Assembly (NCBI RefSeq): GCF_039523795.1
Contig: NZ_BAAAFZ010000088.1
Span: forward strand, 1 to 49,080
Source: Craurococcus roseus
GTDB lineage: Bacteria > Pseudomonadota > Alphaproteobacteria > Acetobacterales > Acetobacteraceae
Reading direction: 5' to 3'
Length of the DNA stretch: 49,080 bases
Below are positions 24,255-32,798 of the stretch, one piece after another. Below the pieces are notes generated by a model. That model had not been told where the DNA came from. It worked only from the letters and a program-made list of their open reading frames with translations, and ran no database searches. Positions within the stretch are counted from its first letter, which is position 1, and every line of letters starts with the position of its first letter. A program made the translations under genes and the position numbers.

Positions 24255-25538
24255 TCACCCTTCCGCCTTCAGCACCTCGCCCGCCAGGTAGAGGCTGCCG
24301 CAGACCAGCACCCGCGCCGGCGGGCCGCCGCGTGGCAACGCGGCCAGCGCCGCCGCCACGGTCGGCCCAGGCCGCGCGGCGCCGCCGCTCGCCGCCACGA
24401 TGCCCTCCACCGGCATGGCGAGGTGCTGGCCCGGTTCGGCCACGGCCCAGGTCGTGTCCGCGAGCGGGAGCAGCGGCGCCAGGAACCCCGCCGCGGCCTT
24501 CGATTGCTTCATGCCGACGACGAGGTGGATCGGGCGCTCGGGCGCCGCGTCGCGCCAAGCGCGGAGCTGCGCGGCGAGGGCCTGGCCGGCGCCGGGGTTG
24601 TGGCCGCCGTCGAGCCACAGCTCCCAGCCGCCGGGCAGCGAGGCGGCGAGGCGGCCGCGCAGGCGCTGCAGCCGCGCCGGCCATTCGGCGGAGGCGACCC
24701 CGGCGGCGACCGCTTCCGCGGTGAGCCAGGGCGGGTTCCAGGCGCGGAGCGCGGCGATCGCGATGCCGGCGTTTTCCGCTTGGTGCGGCCCGGCGAGCGA
24801 GGGCGGCGGCAGATCCAGCGCGCCCGCGGCGTCGGCGTAGCGCAGGCCGCCGGCGCCGCCCGGGGCGGGGCCGATCCGCCAGTCGCGGTCGCGCGCCAGC
24901 AAGGGGGCGCCCGCCTCCGCCGCGGCGGCTTCCAGCACGGCGAGCGGCCCGACCGCGCCGACGGCGCAGGGGACGCCGGGCTTGATGATGCCGGCCTTCT
25001 CGCCGGCGATCTTCTCCAGGGTGTCGCCCAGGAACTCCATGTGGTCCATGGAGATGGAGGTGACGGCGGTCGCCGCCGGCCGGTCCACCACGTTGGTCGC
25101 GTCGTAGCGGCCGCCGAGGCCGGTCTCCAGCACCAGGAGGTCTGCCGGCACGCGGCTGAACAGCAGGAGCGCCGCGGCGGTGGTGATCTCGAAAACGGTG
25201 ATCTCGGCGCCGGCGTTGCGCGTTTCCACCTCCTCCAGCACGGCCTCCAGGGTTTCCTCGTCCACCGGCTCGCCGGCCAAGCGGATGCGCTCGTGGAAGC
25301 GGACCAGGTGCGGCGAGGTGTAGACGTGGACGCGCCGACCGGCCGCTTCCGCGACCGCGCGCAGAAAGGCGCAGCAGGAGCCCTTGCCGTTGGTGCCTGC
25401 GACGTGGACCACCGGCGGCAAGGCGCGCTCCGGGCGGCCCAGCGCCTCCAGGGCGCGGCGCATCCGGCCGAGGCTGAGGTCGATCAGCTTCGGGTGGAGG
25501 CCGTGCAGGCGCTCGACGATGGCTTCGGCGCGGGAAAT
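24255..25538 (-). CDS. folC: Bifunctional folylpolyglutamate / dihydrofolate synthase, apparent ATT start
   Basis: About 427 residues, normal for FolC. The P-loop VHVAGTNGKGSCCAFL, the AGEKAGIIKPGVP motif, and WLDGGHNPGAG are all present. The first ATG in frame (25463) would cut off conserved N-terminal sequence: the upstream codons read SRAEAIVERLHGLHPKLIDL followed by SLGRM, the typical FolC beginning. Reading back, no ATG, GTG or TTG occurs in this frame; an ATT at 25536-25538 with AGAGG 10 nt before it sits exactly where the protein should begin. ATT starts are rare but known (infC). It follows accD after 31 bp. Confidence 0.88.
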   Translation of the reverse strand: MSRAEAIVERLHGLHPKLIDLSLGRMRRALEALGRPERALPPVVHVAGTNGKGSCCAFLRAVAEAAGRRVHVYTSPHLVRFHERIRLAGEPVDEETLEAVLEEVETRNAGAEITVFEITTAAALLLFSRVPADLLVLETGLGGRYDATNVVDRPAATAVTSISMDHMEFLGDTLEKIAGEKAGIIKPGVPCAVGAVGPLAVLEAAAAEAGAPLLARDRDWRIGPAPGGAGGLRYADAAGALDLPPPSLAGPHQAENAGIAIAALRAWNPPWLTAEAVAAGVASAEWPARLQRLRGRLAASLPGGWELWLDGGHNPGAGQALAAQLRAWRDAAPERPIHLVVGMKQSKAAAGFLAPLLPLADTTWAVAEPGQHLAMPVEGIVAASGGAARPGPTVAAALAALPRGGPPARVLVCGSLYLAGEVLKAEG

Positions 25539-25569
25539 GGCGGCGGGGCCTCTGCGCGGGGCGCCGGCG

Positions 25570-26529
25570 CTACCCGGCGGGCGCGGCGCGCTCGGCCGCC
25601 GGTGGCGCGAGGAGGGCCGGCGCGGGCGGCGGGGCGGCGTCCGCTTCCAGATCCTGCCGCGCCGCCGCTTCGGCGGCGCCCTCCGGCACGCGCAGGAGGC
25701 CGATCACCCGCGCCAGGGTGGCGCGCATCTCGCCGCGCTTCACCACCATGTCGAGGATGCCGTGCTCCAGCAGGTACTCGGCGCGCTGGAAGCCCTCGGG
25801 GAGCTTCTCGCGCACCGTCTGCTCGATCACCCGCGCGCCCGCGAAGCCGATCAGCGCGCCCGGCTCGGCGATCTGGACGTCGCCCAGCATGGCGAAGGAG
25901 GCCGTGACGCCGCCCGTGGTCGGGTCGCACAGCACGAGGATGAGGGGCAGCCCCGCCTCCTTCACCATGCGCGTGGCGATCACGGTGCGCGGCATCTGCA
26001 TGAGCGAGACCGCGCCCTCCTGCATCCGCGCGCCGCCGGAGGCGGTGAAGACCACCAGCGGGCTGTCCTGCAGCACCGAGAGGCGCGCGGCCGTGACCAG
26101 CGCCTCGCCCACGCCCGCGCCCATGGAGCCGCCGAGGAAGGAGAACTCGAAGGCCGCGACGACGGCGCGGTGGCCGTCGATGGCGCCGTGCGCCACCAGC
26201 ACCGCGTCCTCCTGCCCGGAGCGCGACTGCGCGTCCTTCAGGCGGTCGGCGTAGCGGCGCTGGTCGCGGAAGCGGAGCGGGTCGGCGGGCGCGCGCGGCA
26301 GCTCGATGCGCTGCCAGCCGGGGTCGAGCGTGATGTCGAGCCGCTGCCGCGCGCCGATCCGCATGTGGTGGCCGCAGTGGGTGCAGACGTGGAGCGCGCG
26401 CTCCAGGTCGCGGTGGAAGATCATCTGCTCGCAGTTCGGGCACTTGTCCCAAAGGTTGTCCGGCACCTCGCGCGGGGCGCCGAACAGCGTCTTGATCTTG
26501 GGCAGCGCCCACTCGCTGATCCAGTTCAT
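25570..26529 (-). CDS. accD: Acetyl-CoA carboxylase carboxyltransferase beta subunit
   Basis: 319 residues. The N-terminal zinc finger has two C-x2-C pairs (WDKCPNCEQMIFH and LHVCTHCGHHMR). The carboxyltransferase core shows the FLGGSMGAGVGEALV motif, SGGARMQEGAVSLMQM and 'LCDPTTGGVTASFAMLGD', the oxyanion-hole loop region. It pairs with AccA to make malonyl-CoA. The ATG overlaps the trpA stop (ATGA). About 35 Ala/Pro-rich residues follow the conserved core. Confidence 0.96.
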   Translation of the reverse strand: MNWISEWALPKIKTLFGAPREVPDNLWDKCPNCEQMIFHRDLERALHVCTHCGHHMRIGARQRLDITLDPGWQRIELPRAPADPLRFRDQRRYADRLKDAQSRSGQEDAVLVAHGAIDGHRAVVAAFEFSFLGGSMGAGVGEALVTAARLSVLQDSPLVVFTASGGARMQEGAVSLMQMPRTVIATRMVKEAGLPLILVLCDPTTGGVTASFAMLGDVQIAEPGALIGFAGARVIEQTVREKLPEGFQRAEYLLEHGILDMVVKRGEMRATLARVIGLLRVPEGAAEAAARQDLEADAAPPPAPALLAPPAAERAAPAG

Positions 26530-27367
26530 CGGTCGTCGCGGCCCCCTTCGTGCCGCGCGCCGTGCACCGCGTCCGCCAAGGCGCGCACCTGGTCCAGCAC
26601 CTGCCGCCGCGTCTCGCGCCGCGCGCGGCCGTCCTCGTCCAGGCCGGCGGCGAGCGTGTCCACCAGCGCGGAGCCGACCACGACGGCGTCGGCGAGGCGC
26701 GCCGCCTCCGCCGCCTGCTGCGGCGTGCGGATGCCGAAGCCGATGGCGACGGGCAGGTCCGTGTGGCGGCGGATGCGCGGCACCGCCTCCGCCAGGTGCT
26801 CCGCGGTGGCGCTGCGGGTGCCGGTGATGCCGGCGATGGAGACGTAGTAGACGAAGCCGGAGGTCGCGGCGAGCACGCGCGGCAGGCGGGCCTCGCCCGT
26901 GGTGGGGGCGATCAGGCGGATCAGGTCCAGGCCGGCGTCGCGGGCGTGGGGCGCGATCTCCCCGGCCTCCTCGGGCGGCACGTCCACCACGATGAGGCCG
27001 TCCACGCCGGACGCCGCGGCGTCGCAGCAGAAGCGCTCGACGCCGTAGGAGAGGACGGGGTTGTAGTAGCCCATCAGGACGATGGGCGTCTCGTCGTCCT
27101 CGGCGCGGAAGTCGCGCACCATGGCGAGCACGCCGGCGAGGGTGGCGCCGGCCTTCAGGGCGCGTTGCGCCGCCCTTTGGATGGAGGGGCCGTCCGCCAT
27201 CGGGTCGGTGAAGGGCACGCCGACCTCGATCAGGTCGGCGCCCGCGCCGGGCAAGCCGCGCAGGATCGCCATGGAGCAGGCCGGGTCGGGGTCGTACGCC
27301 TGGAGGTAGGTGACGAACCCGGCGCGGCCCTCGCGCTTCAACGCCTCGAAGCGGGCGGCGATGCGGC

Positions 27368-27371
<4 letters not shown>
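26526..27371 (-). CDS. trpA: Tryptophan synthase alpha chain
   Basis: 281 residues. The catalytic Glu is in GADLIEVGVPFTDPMADGP, and the catalytic Asp corresponds to GYYNPVLSYG upstream region. VYYVSIAGITGTRSA and LPVAIGFGIRTPQQA are the phosphate-binding loops. It cleaves indole-3-glycerol phosphate and passes indole to TrpB. GTG start at 27371 overlaps the trpB stop (GTGA); the next residues, SRIAARFEALKREGRAGFV, are the normal N-terminus. Confidence 0.96.
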
Positions 27372-28585
<1,214 letters not shown>

Positions 28586-28730
28586 CGGCGTTCCTTGCGG
28601 GGCGGCGGAGGCGCCCCGGATCGAGCACGGGACATAGCGTCGGGGCGGGGCTGCGGTAACCCCCGCGGCCGTGGCCGAGCGCGCCCGAAGGGCCTCGCCC
28701 CGACGGCCGGCCGGGCGGTATGGTGCACGG

Positions 28731-29198
28731 ATGGAACCTCCGCCCGACAGGGCCCGCCGCGGGGCGCTCCGGCTGCTCCCGCTGGGGGCCATCGCCGCCC
28801 TGGCGGCGTCCTGCGCCGCCCCGGCCCCGGAAGCCGCCGCCCCGGCGCCGCGGCCCGCACCCGGGGAAAGGGCCTACATCGTGTTCTTCGACTGGGGCAG
28901 TTCCCGGATCGGGCCGCGCGGGCGGGAGGTCATCGCCGAGGCGGCCCGGAACGCCGGCGGGGCGGAGGGGAGCGGCCGCGTCGAGTTGCAGGCCTTCGCC
29001 GACCGCTCCGGCCGGGCGAGCCGCAACCAGAGCCTCAGCGAGCGCCGCGCCGAGGCGGTGGCGGCGGAGCTGGCGCGCCAGGGCGTGCGGCGCGAGCGCA
29101 TCGCCGTCCAAGCCTTCGGCGAGGACCGGAACTTCGTGCCGACGCGCGATGAGGTGCGCGAGGCGCAGAACCGGGGCGTTTGGATCGTGCTGCGGTGA
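28731..29198 (+). CDS. OmpA-like peptidoglycan-associated lipoprotein, copy 1
   Basis: 155 residues. A signal with a lipobox (GAIAALAASCAAPAP) is followed by a Pro/Ala linker and an OmpA C-terminal domain. The OmpA_C pattern is clear: AYIVFFDWGSSRIG, ELQAFADRSGRASRNQSLSE with the peptidoglycan-binding Asp and Arg (in RRAEAVAAEL), and AVQAFGEDRNFVPT. It is divergent from trpB (145 bp). Seven bases downstream a second, related gene begins, so the pair looks like an old tandem duplication. Confidence 0.85.
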   Translation: MEPPPDRARRGALRLLPLGAIAALAASCAAPAPEAAAPAPRPAPGERAYIVFFDWGSSRIGPRGREVIAEAARNAGGAEGSGRVELQAFADRSGRASRNQSLSERRAEAVAAELARQGVRRERIAVQAFGEDRNFVPTRDEVREAQNRGVWIVLR

Positions 29199-29205
29199 GG
29201 GCTGT

Positions 29206-29679
29206 TTGACGGTTGCCGGCCCAAACTCGGAAGCGCGGTCCGCCCCGCCGCTCCGGTTCATCCCGTTGTTGGTAGCGATCGCGGCATGTGCGCCGCGGGC
29301 ACCAACGGAAGCGGCGCCGTCCGTCCCGATGGCGCCGATCGTGAGCAGGGGCTGGCCGCTCCTGTTCTTCGACAGGGACAGCGCCGAACTCAGCGAGCGG
29401 CATCGGGGCCTTGTCGCCGACGCGGTCGAGCGTCTTGTCACGGACAAGGTGATTGCCCGGATCGATTTGCGCGCCCACGCCGACCGTTCCGGCGGGCCGA
29501 GCTACAACCAGCGCCTCAGCCAACGCCACGCGGAGGCGGTCGCGGCTGAACTCGTGCACCAGGGCATCCGGCCCGAGAACATCGCGGTACAAAGCTTTGG
29601 CGAAGGCCGCCCCATGGTGCCGACGCGGGATGGCGCCGTGGAACCGCAAAACCGACACGTCGAGATCGTGCAGCGCTGA
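29206..29679 (+). CDS. OmpA-like peptidoglycan-associated lipoprotein, copy 2 (TTG start)
   Basis: 157 residues if it starts at TTG 29206, with GAGGG just upstream; no ATG or GTG lies between that and the hydrophobic region. The signal part reads RFIPLLVAIAACAPR, a good lipobox. The OmpA domain matches copy 1 closely: LFFDRDSAELSERH, LRAHADRSGGPSYNQRLS, RHAEAVAAELVHQGI, and VQSFGEGRPMVPTRDG. Its codon use is visibly less GC-rich than that of copy 1. It converges on trpF with a 16-bp gap. Confidence 0.75.
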   Translation: MTVAGPNSEARSAPPLRFIPLLVAIAACAPRAPTEAAPSVPMAPIVSRGWPLLFFDRDSAELSERHRGLVADAVERLVTDKVIARIDLRAHADRSGGPSYNQRLSQRHAEAVAAELVHQGIRPENIAVQSFGEGRPMVPTRDGAVEPQNRHVEIVQR

Positions 29680-29695
29680 CCGCGCTTGAAACGCC

Positions 29696-30343
29696 TCAGT
29701 TGCCCTTCGCCGCCGCCACGAAGGCCCGGACCAGCGCCGGGTCCTTCACCCCGCGCGCCTTCTCCACGCCTGAGGACACGTCCACGCCTGGGGCGCCGGT
29801 TTCGGCGAGCGCCCGCGCCACGTTGTCCGGCGTCAGGCCGCCCGCGAGCAGCCAGGGGCGGGGCACGGCGCGGCCCGCGACCAGGCTCCAGTCGAAGGCG
29901 GCGGCGTTGCCGCCGGGCAGTTCGGCGCCGGCGGGCGGCTTGGCGTCGAGCAGGAAGCGGTCCACGGCGGGCGCGTAGGCGGCGAGGGCGTCGAGGTCGG
30001 AGGGCGAGGAAACGCCCAGCGCCTTCATCACCGGCAGGCCGAAGCGGGCGCGGACGGCGGCGCAGCGCTCGGGCGTTTCGCCGCCGTGGAGCTGGATCAC
30101 GTCGAGCGGCAGCGCGGCGAGCACCGCTTCGATGGCGTCGTCGTCCGGGTCCACGAACAGGCCGACGCGCTCCGCGCCGCCGGTGTCGAGCGCCCCGAGC
30201 GCGGCGGCGTCGGCGGGCGTCAAGGCGCGCGGCGAGGGCGGGAAGAACACGAAACCCAGCATGTCGGCGCCGGCGGAGGCGGCGGCGTCGAGCGCGACGG
30301 GGCTGTTCACGCCGCAGATCTTCACGCGCACGGCGGCGCTCAT
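29696..30343 (-). CDS. trpF: Phosphoribosylanthranilate isomerase
   Basis: 215 residues. Starts AVRVKICGVNSPVALDAA with the catalytic Cys in KICG, followed by MLGFVFFPPSPR, VIQLHGGETPERC and the C-terminal 'LLAGGLTPDNVARAL' and GVDVSSGVEKARGVKD motifs, with the catalytic Asp in FLLDA. It is the third step of tryptophan synthesis. Its ATG overlaps the pyrF stop by 4 nt. Confidence 0.96.
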   Translation of the reverse strand: MSAAVRVKICGVNSPVALDAAASAGADMLGFVFFPPSPRALTPADAAALGALDTGGAERVGLFVDPDDDAIEAVLAALPLDVIQLHGGETPERCAAVRARFGLPVMKALGVSSPSDLDALAAYAPAVDRFLLDAKPPAGAELPGGNAAAFDWSLVAGRAVPRPWLLAGGLTPDNVARALAETGAPGVDVSSGVEKARGVKDPALVRAFVAAAKGN

Positions 30344-31062
30344 CCGGGCAGCCCCGCCGCGACGGCCGCCGCGGCCGCGGCCGGGTCGGGCGCGCCGGTC
30401 AGGGGGCGGCCGAGCACGATCCAATCGGCGCCGGCCGCCACCGCCTCGGCGGGCGTCGCGGTGCGCGCCTGGTCGCCCGCGGCGCTGCCCGCGGGGCGCA
30501 CGCCGGGCACCACCAGCAGGGGCGCCGGGCCGAACGCCTCGCGGATCGCTGCGACCTCGCGCGGCGAACAGACCAAGCCGTCGGCGCCGTTCTCCAAGGC
30601 GAGGCGCGCGAGGCGCAGCACCTGCTCCTCCGGGGCGCCGGCGACGCCGGTTTCGGCCAGCGCCTCGGCGCCCAGGCTGGTCAGCACGGTGACCGCGAGC
30701 AGGACGGGGCGTTCCGCGCTCTGCGACTCCGCGGCTTCGCGCGCCGCCTCCACCATCGCCGCGCCGCCGGCGGCGTGGACCGTCAGCATCGCGGGGCGGA
30801 GCGGCAGCAGCGCGCACACCGCGCCGGCGACGGTGTTCGGGATGTCGTGCAGCTTCAGGTCCAGGAACACCGGCGCGCGGGCGCCGACGCGGCGCACCGC
30901 TTCCGGCCCGGCCGCGCCGAACAGCTCCAGCCCGACCTTGAGCACGCCGCAGCGCGGCGGGGCCAGCGCGGCGGCGAGGGCTTCGGCGCGGGGGAGGTCG
31001 GGCGTGTCCAGCGCGGCGACGATCCGCGCCGCGAGGGAGGAGGGGCGCGCGAGCAGGTTCAG
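30340..31062 (-). CDS. pyrF: Orotidine 5'-phosphate decarboxylase, N-terminus out of frame with any start
   Basis: The body is a clear PyrF: ARIVAALDTPDLPRAEALAA, VGLELFGAAGPEAVRRV, the catalytic VFLDLKLHDIPNTVAG, GLVCSPREV, LLVVPGVRPAGSAAGDQ, and GADWIVLGRPLTGA. The first ATG/GTG in frame (GTG 30945) falls inside the conserved domain and would lose strand 1. Upstream codons to about 31089 are open but contain no ATG, GTG or TTG; I mark CTG at 31062 as a nominal start. A GTG at 31091 overlapping the lapA stop reads into this frame if one G is added to the GGG at 31065-31067, so a 1-nt indel is likely. Confidence 0.85.
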   Translation of the reverse strand: MNLLARPSSLAARIVAALDTPDLPRAEALAAALAPPRCGVLKVGLELFGAAGPEAVRRVGARAPVFLDLKLHDIPNTVAGAVCALLPLRPAMLTVHAAGGAAMVEAAREAAESQSAERPVLLAVTVLTSLGAEALAETGVAGAPEEQVLRLARLALENGADGLVCSPREVAAIREAFGPAPLLVVPGVRPAGSAAGDQARTATPAEAVAAGADWIVLGRPLTGAPDPAAAAAAVAAGLPG

Positions 31063-31087
31063 CGCCCGCGGGGCGGGGCCGCCGCGG

Positions 31088-31438
31088 TCACGCCGCGGGG
31101 CGCTGGAGGCGGGGGAAGTTCGTGACGGGCGGCACCGGGCCGACGTCCTTCGCGGCCCGCGCGCGGTGCTCGGCGAGTTCCGCTTCCAGCACGCGCGCGG
31201 CTTCCCTGTAGCGGCTCGCCCGGCGCCGCGCGGCGAGCGCGCTGGCCCAGGTCACGGCGGCGCCGAACAGGAAGGCCAGGGCGGCGAGGACCAGCATCGC
31301 CGTGGACAGCGGCACCACCCAGGCGAGGTCGAAGGGCCAAAGCTCCAGCGCCACCTCCTGGCGGTTCGACAGGCCGAACAGCACCAGCACCAGCAGCAGG
31401 GGCAGCAGCAGGAGGAGTCCGAGGATGCGGGCCATCAT
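31088..31438 (-). CDS. LapA domain-containing membrane protein (DUF1049)
   Basis: 116 residues. Two membrane helices (LGLLLLLPLLLVLVLFGLS and PLSTAMLVLAALAFLFGAA) bracket the family motif SNRQEVALELWPF. A basic, probably coiled helix follows (AARRRASRYREAARVLEAE). The LapA/YciS family partners lipopolysaccharide assembly protein LapB in enterics. Its ATG overlaps the ihfB stop by 4 nt (ihfB-lapA is a common order). Confidence 0.88.
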   Translation of the reverse strand: MMARILGLLLLLPLLLVLVLFGLSNRQEVALELWPFDLAWVVPLSTAMLVLAALAFLFGAAVTWASALAARRRASRYREAARVLEAELAEHRARAAKDVGPVPPVTNFPRLQRPAA

Positions 31439-31791
31439 TCCACCGTCGCCGGGGCGCGCACAGGGGCTTGGGCGGCCTTCCGCGGGGGCGCCGCGCCGCC
31501 GCCGCCGCCGGACGCGCCGTTGATCCGCTCGCGCAGCTCCTTGCCCGGCTTGAAGTAGGGCACGGCCTTGCCGGCCACCGGCACGGCGGCGCCGGTGCGG
31601 GGGTTGCGGCCGGTGCGGGCGTCGCGCCGCTTGGCGGAGAAGGCGCCGAAGCCGCGCAGCTCCACCCGGTCGCCGCGCGCGAGCGCCGCGGTGATCTCGT
31701 CGAAGATGGTGGCCACGATCAGCTCGACGTCGGGCTGGCGGAGGTGCGGGTTCTCCGCCGCCAACTGCGCGATCAGCTCGCTCTTCGTCAT
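31435..31791 (-). CDS. ihfB: Integration host factor beta subunit
   Basis: 118 residues. HU/IHF fold with MTKSELIAQLAAENPHLRQP at the start, the GDRVELRGFGAFSAKRR segment, the intercalating arm RNPRTGAAVPVAGK (with the conserved Pro), and the closing YFKPGKELRERIN. It is longer than the usual 95-100 residues because of a Gly/Ala/Pro-rich tail of about 25 residues. It lies 16 bp after sppA on the same strand. Confidence 0.92.
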   Translation of the reverse strand: MTKSELIAQLAAENPHLRQPDVELIVATIFDEITAALARGDRVELRGFGAFSAKRRDARTGRNPRTGAAVPVAGKAVPYFKPGKELRERINGASGGGGGAAPPRKAAQAPVRAPATVE

Positions 31792-31807
31792 CCCCAAGCC
31801 CCCGCTC

Positions 31808-32725
31808 TCATGGGCGAAGCTGCCAGACCGGGAAGGGCCAGTCAACGCCAAGCCATTCTGAAAGCAAGGTTTTCGCTGCGCCCTGGAAGGCGGAGCGGAA
31901 GAGGCGCTCGGCCATGGAGCGGGTTTCCACATCCCTGACGGGCAGGCTCTCCGGCACGCCCTTCTCGGCCGCGAGCCAAGCCCGCGCCTCCGGCTCGCCG
32001 CCGATCGCGTCCACCAGCCTGCGCTCCAGCGCCTGCCGGCCCGTCAGCACGCGGCCGTCGGCGACGGCGCGCACCGCGGCCTCTTCCAGGCCGCGGCCGG
32101 CGACGACCTTGGCCACGAACTGGTCGTGCAGGTCGGAGATCACGCGCATGATGGCCTCGCGCCCCTCGGGCGAGAGCGGCTGGAAGGGGTTGGGCTGGGC
32201 CTTGAGGGGGCCGGACGTCAGCAGCTCGGGCCGGACGCCCAGGCGGTCCAGCAGCTCGGAGGCGTCGAAGGATTGCAGCAGCACGCCGATGGAGCCGGTG
32301 ACGGTGCCCTCGCGCGTGAAGATGCGGTCGGAGGCGACCGCGGCCATGTAGCCGGCCGAGGCGGCGGTGCCGCGGAGCACGGCCACCACCGGCTTGCCGC
32401 TCTGCCGCACGCGGTTCAGCGCGGCGTACAGCGCCTCGCCGCCGCCGGCGCTCCCGCCCGGGCTGTCGATGGCGACGATGACGCCGCGGTTGGACGAGTC
32501 CTTGCGCATGCGGTCGAGCGCCTCGATCACCTTGCGGTCGTCGCCGATGACGCCCTCCACGGTGAGGCGCGACAGGTGCGCCGCGCCGGGCAGCCCCGCG
32601 CCGGCGGACCGGTACGCGGCGAAGGCGGCGCCGGCGACGACGAGCAGCACCGCCAAGGCGCGCCAGAGCGCGAGGCGGCGCTTGAGGCGGCGGCGGTCGA
32701 TCAGGAGGTCGGCTTCGAGGGGCAT
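31808..32725 (-). CDS. sppA: Signal peptide peptidase SppA (short, Bacillus-type)
   Basis: 305 residues. One N-terminal membrane helix (LWRALAVLLVVAGAAFAAY), then the S49 peptidase domain: GVIVAIDSPGGSAGGGEALY, VVAVLRGTAASAGYMAAVAS with the nucleophile Ser in ASAGY, GSIGVLLQSFD, and the catalytic Lys in LLTSGPLKAQPNPFQPL. It degrades cleaved signal peptides in the inner membrane. The short single-domain form matches other alphaproteobacterial SppA proteins beside rpsA/ihfB. Confidence 0.94.
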   Translation of the reverse strand: MPLEADLLIDRRRLKRRLALWRALAVLLVVAGAAFAAYRSAGAGLPGAAHLSRLTVEGVIGDDRKVIEALDRMRKDSSNRGVIVAIDSPGGSAGGGEALYAALNRVRQSGKPVVAVLRGTAASAGYMAAVASDRIFTREGTVTGSIGVLLQSFDASELLDRLGVRPELLTSGPLKAQPNPFQPLSPEGREAIMRVISDLHDQFVAKVVAGRGLEEAAVRAVADGRVLTGRQALERRLVDAIGGEPEARAWLAAEKGVPESLPVRDVETRSMAERLFRSAFQGAAKTLLSEWLGVDWPFPVWQLRP

Positions 32726-32798
32726 GGGTCGGCTTCTGCGGGAAGGAGGCCGGTATATGCGGCGGCCGGCGGCTCTGGCCAGCCAAATGCGCGGCCCG

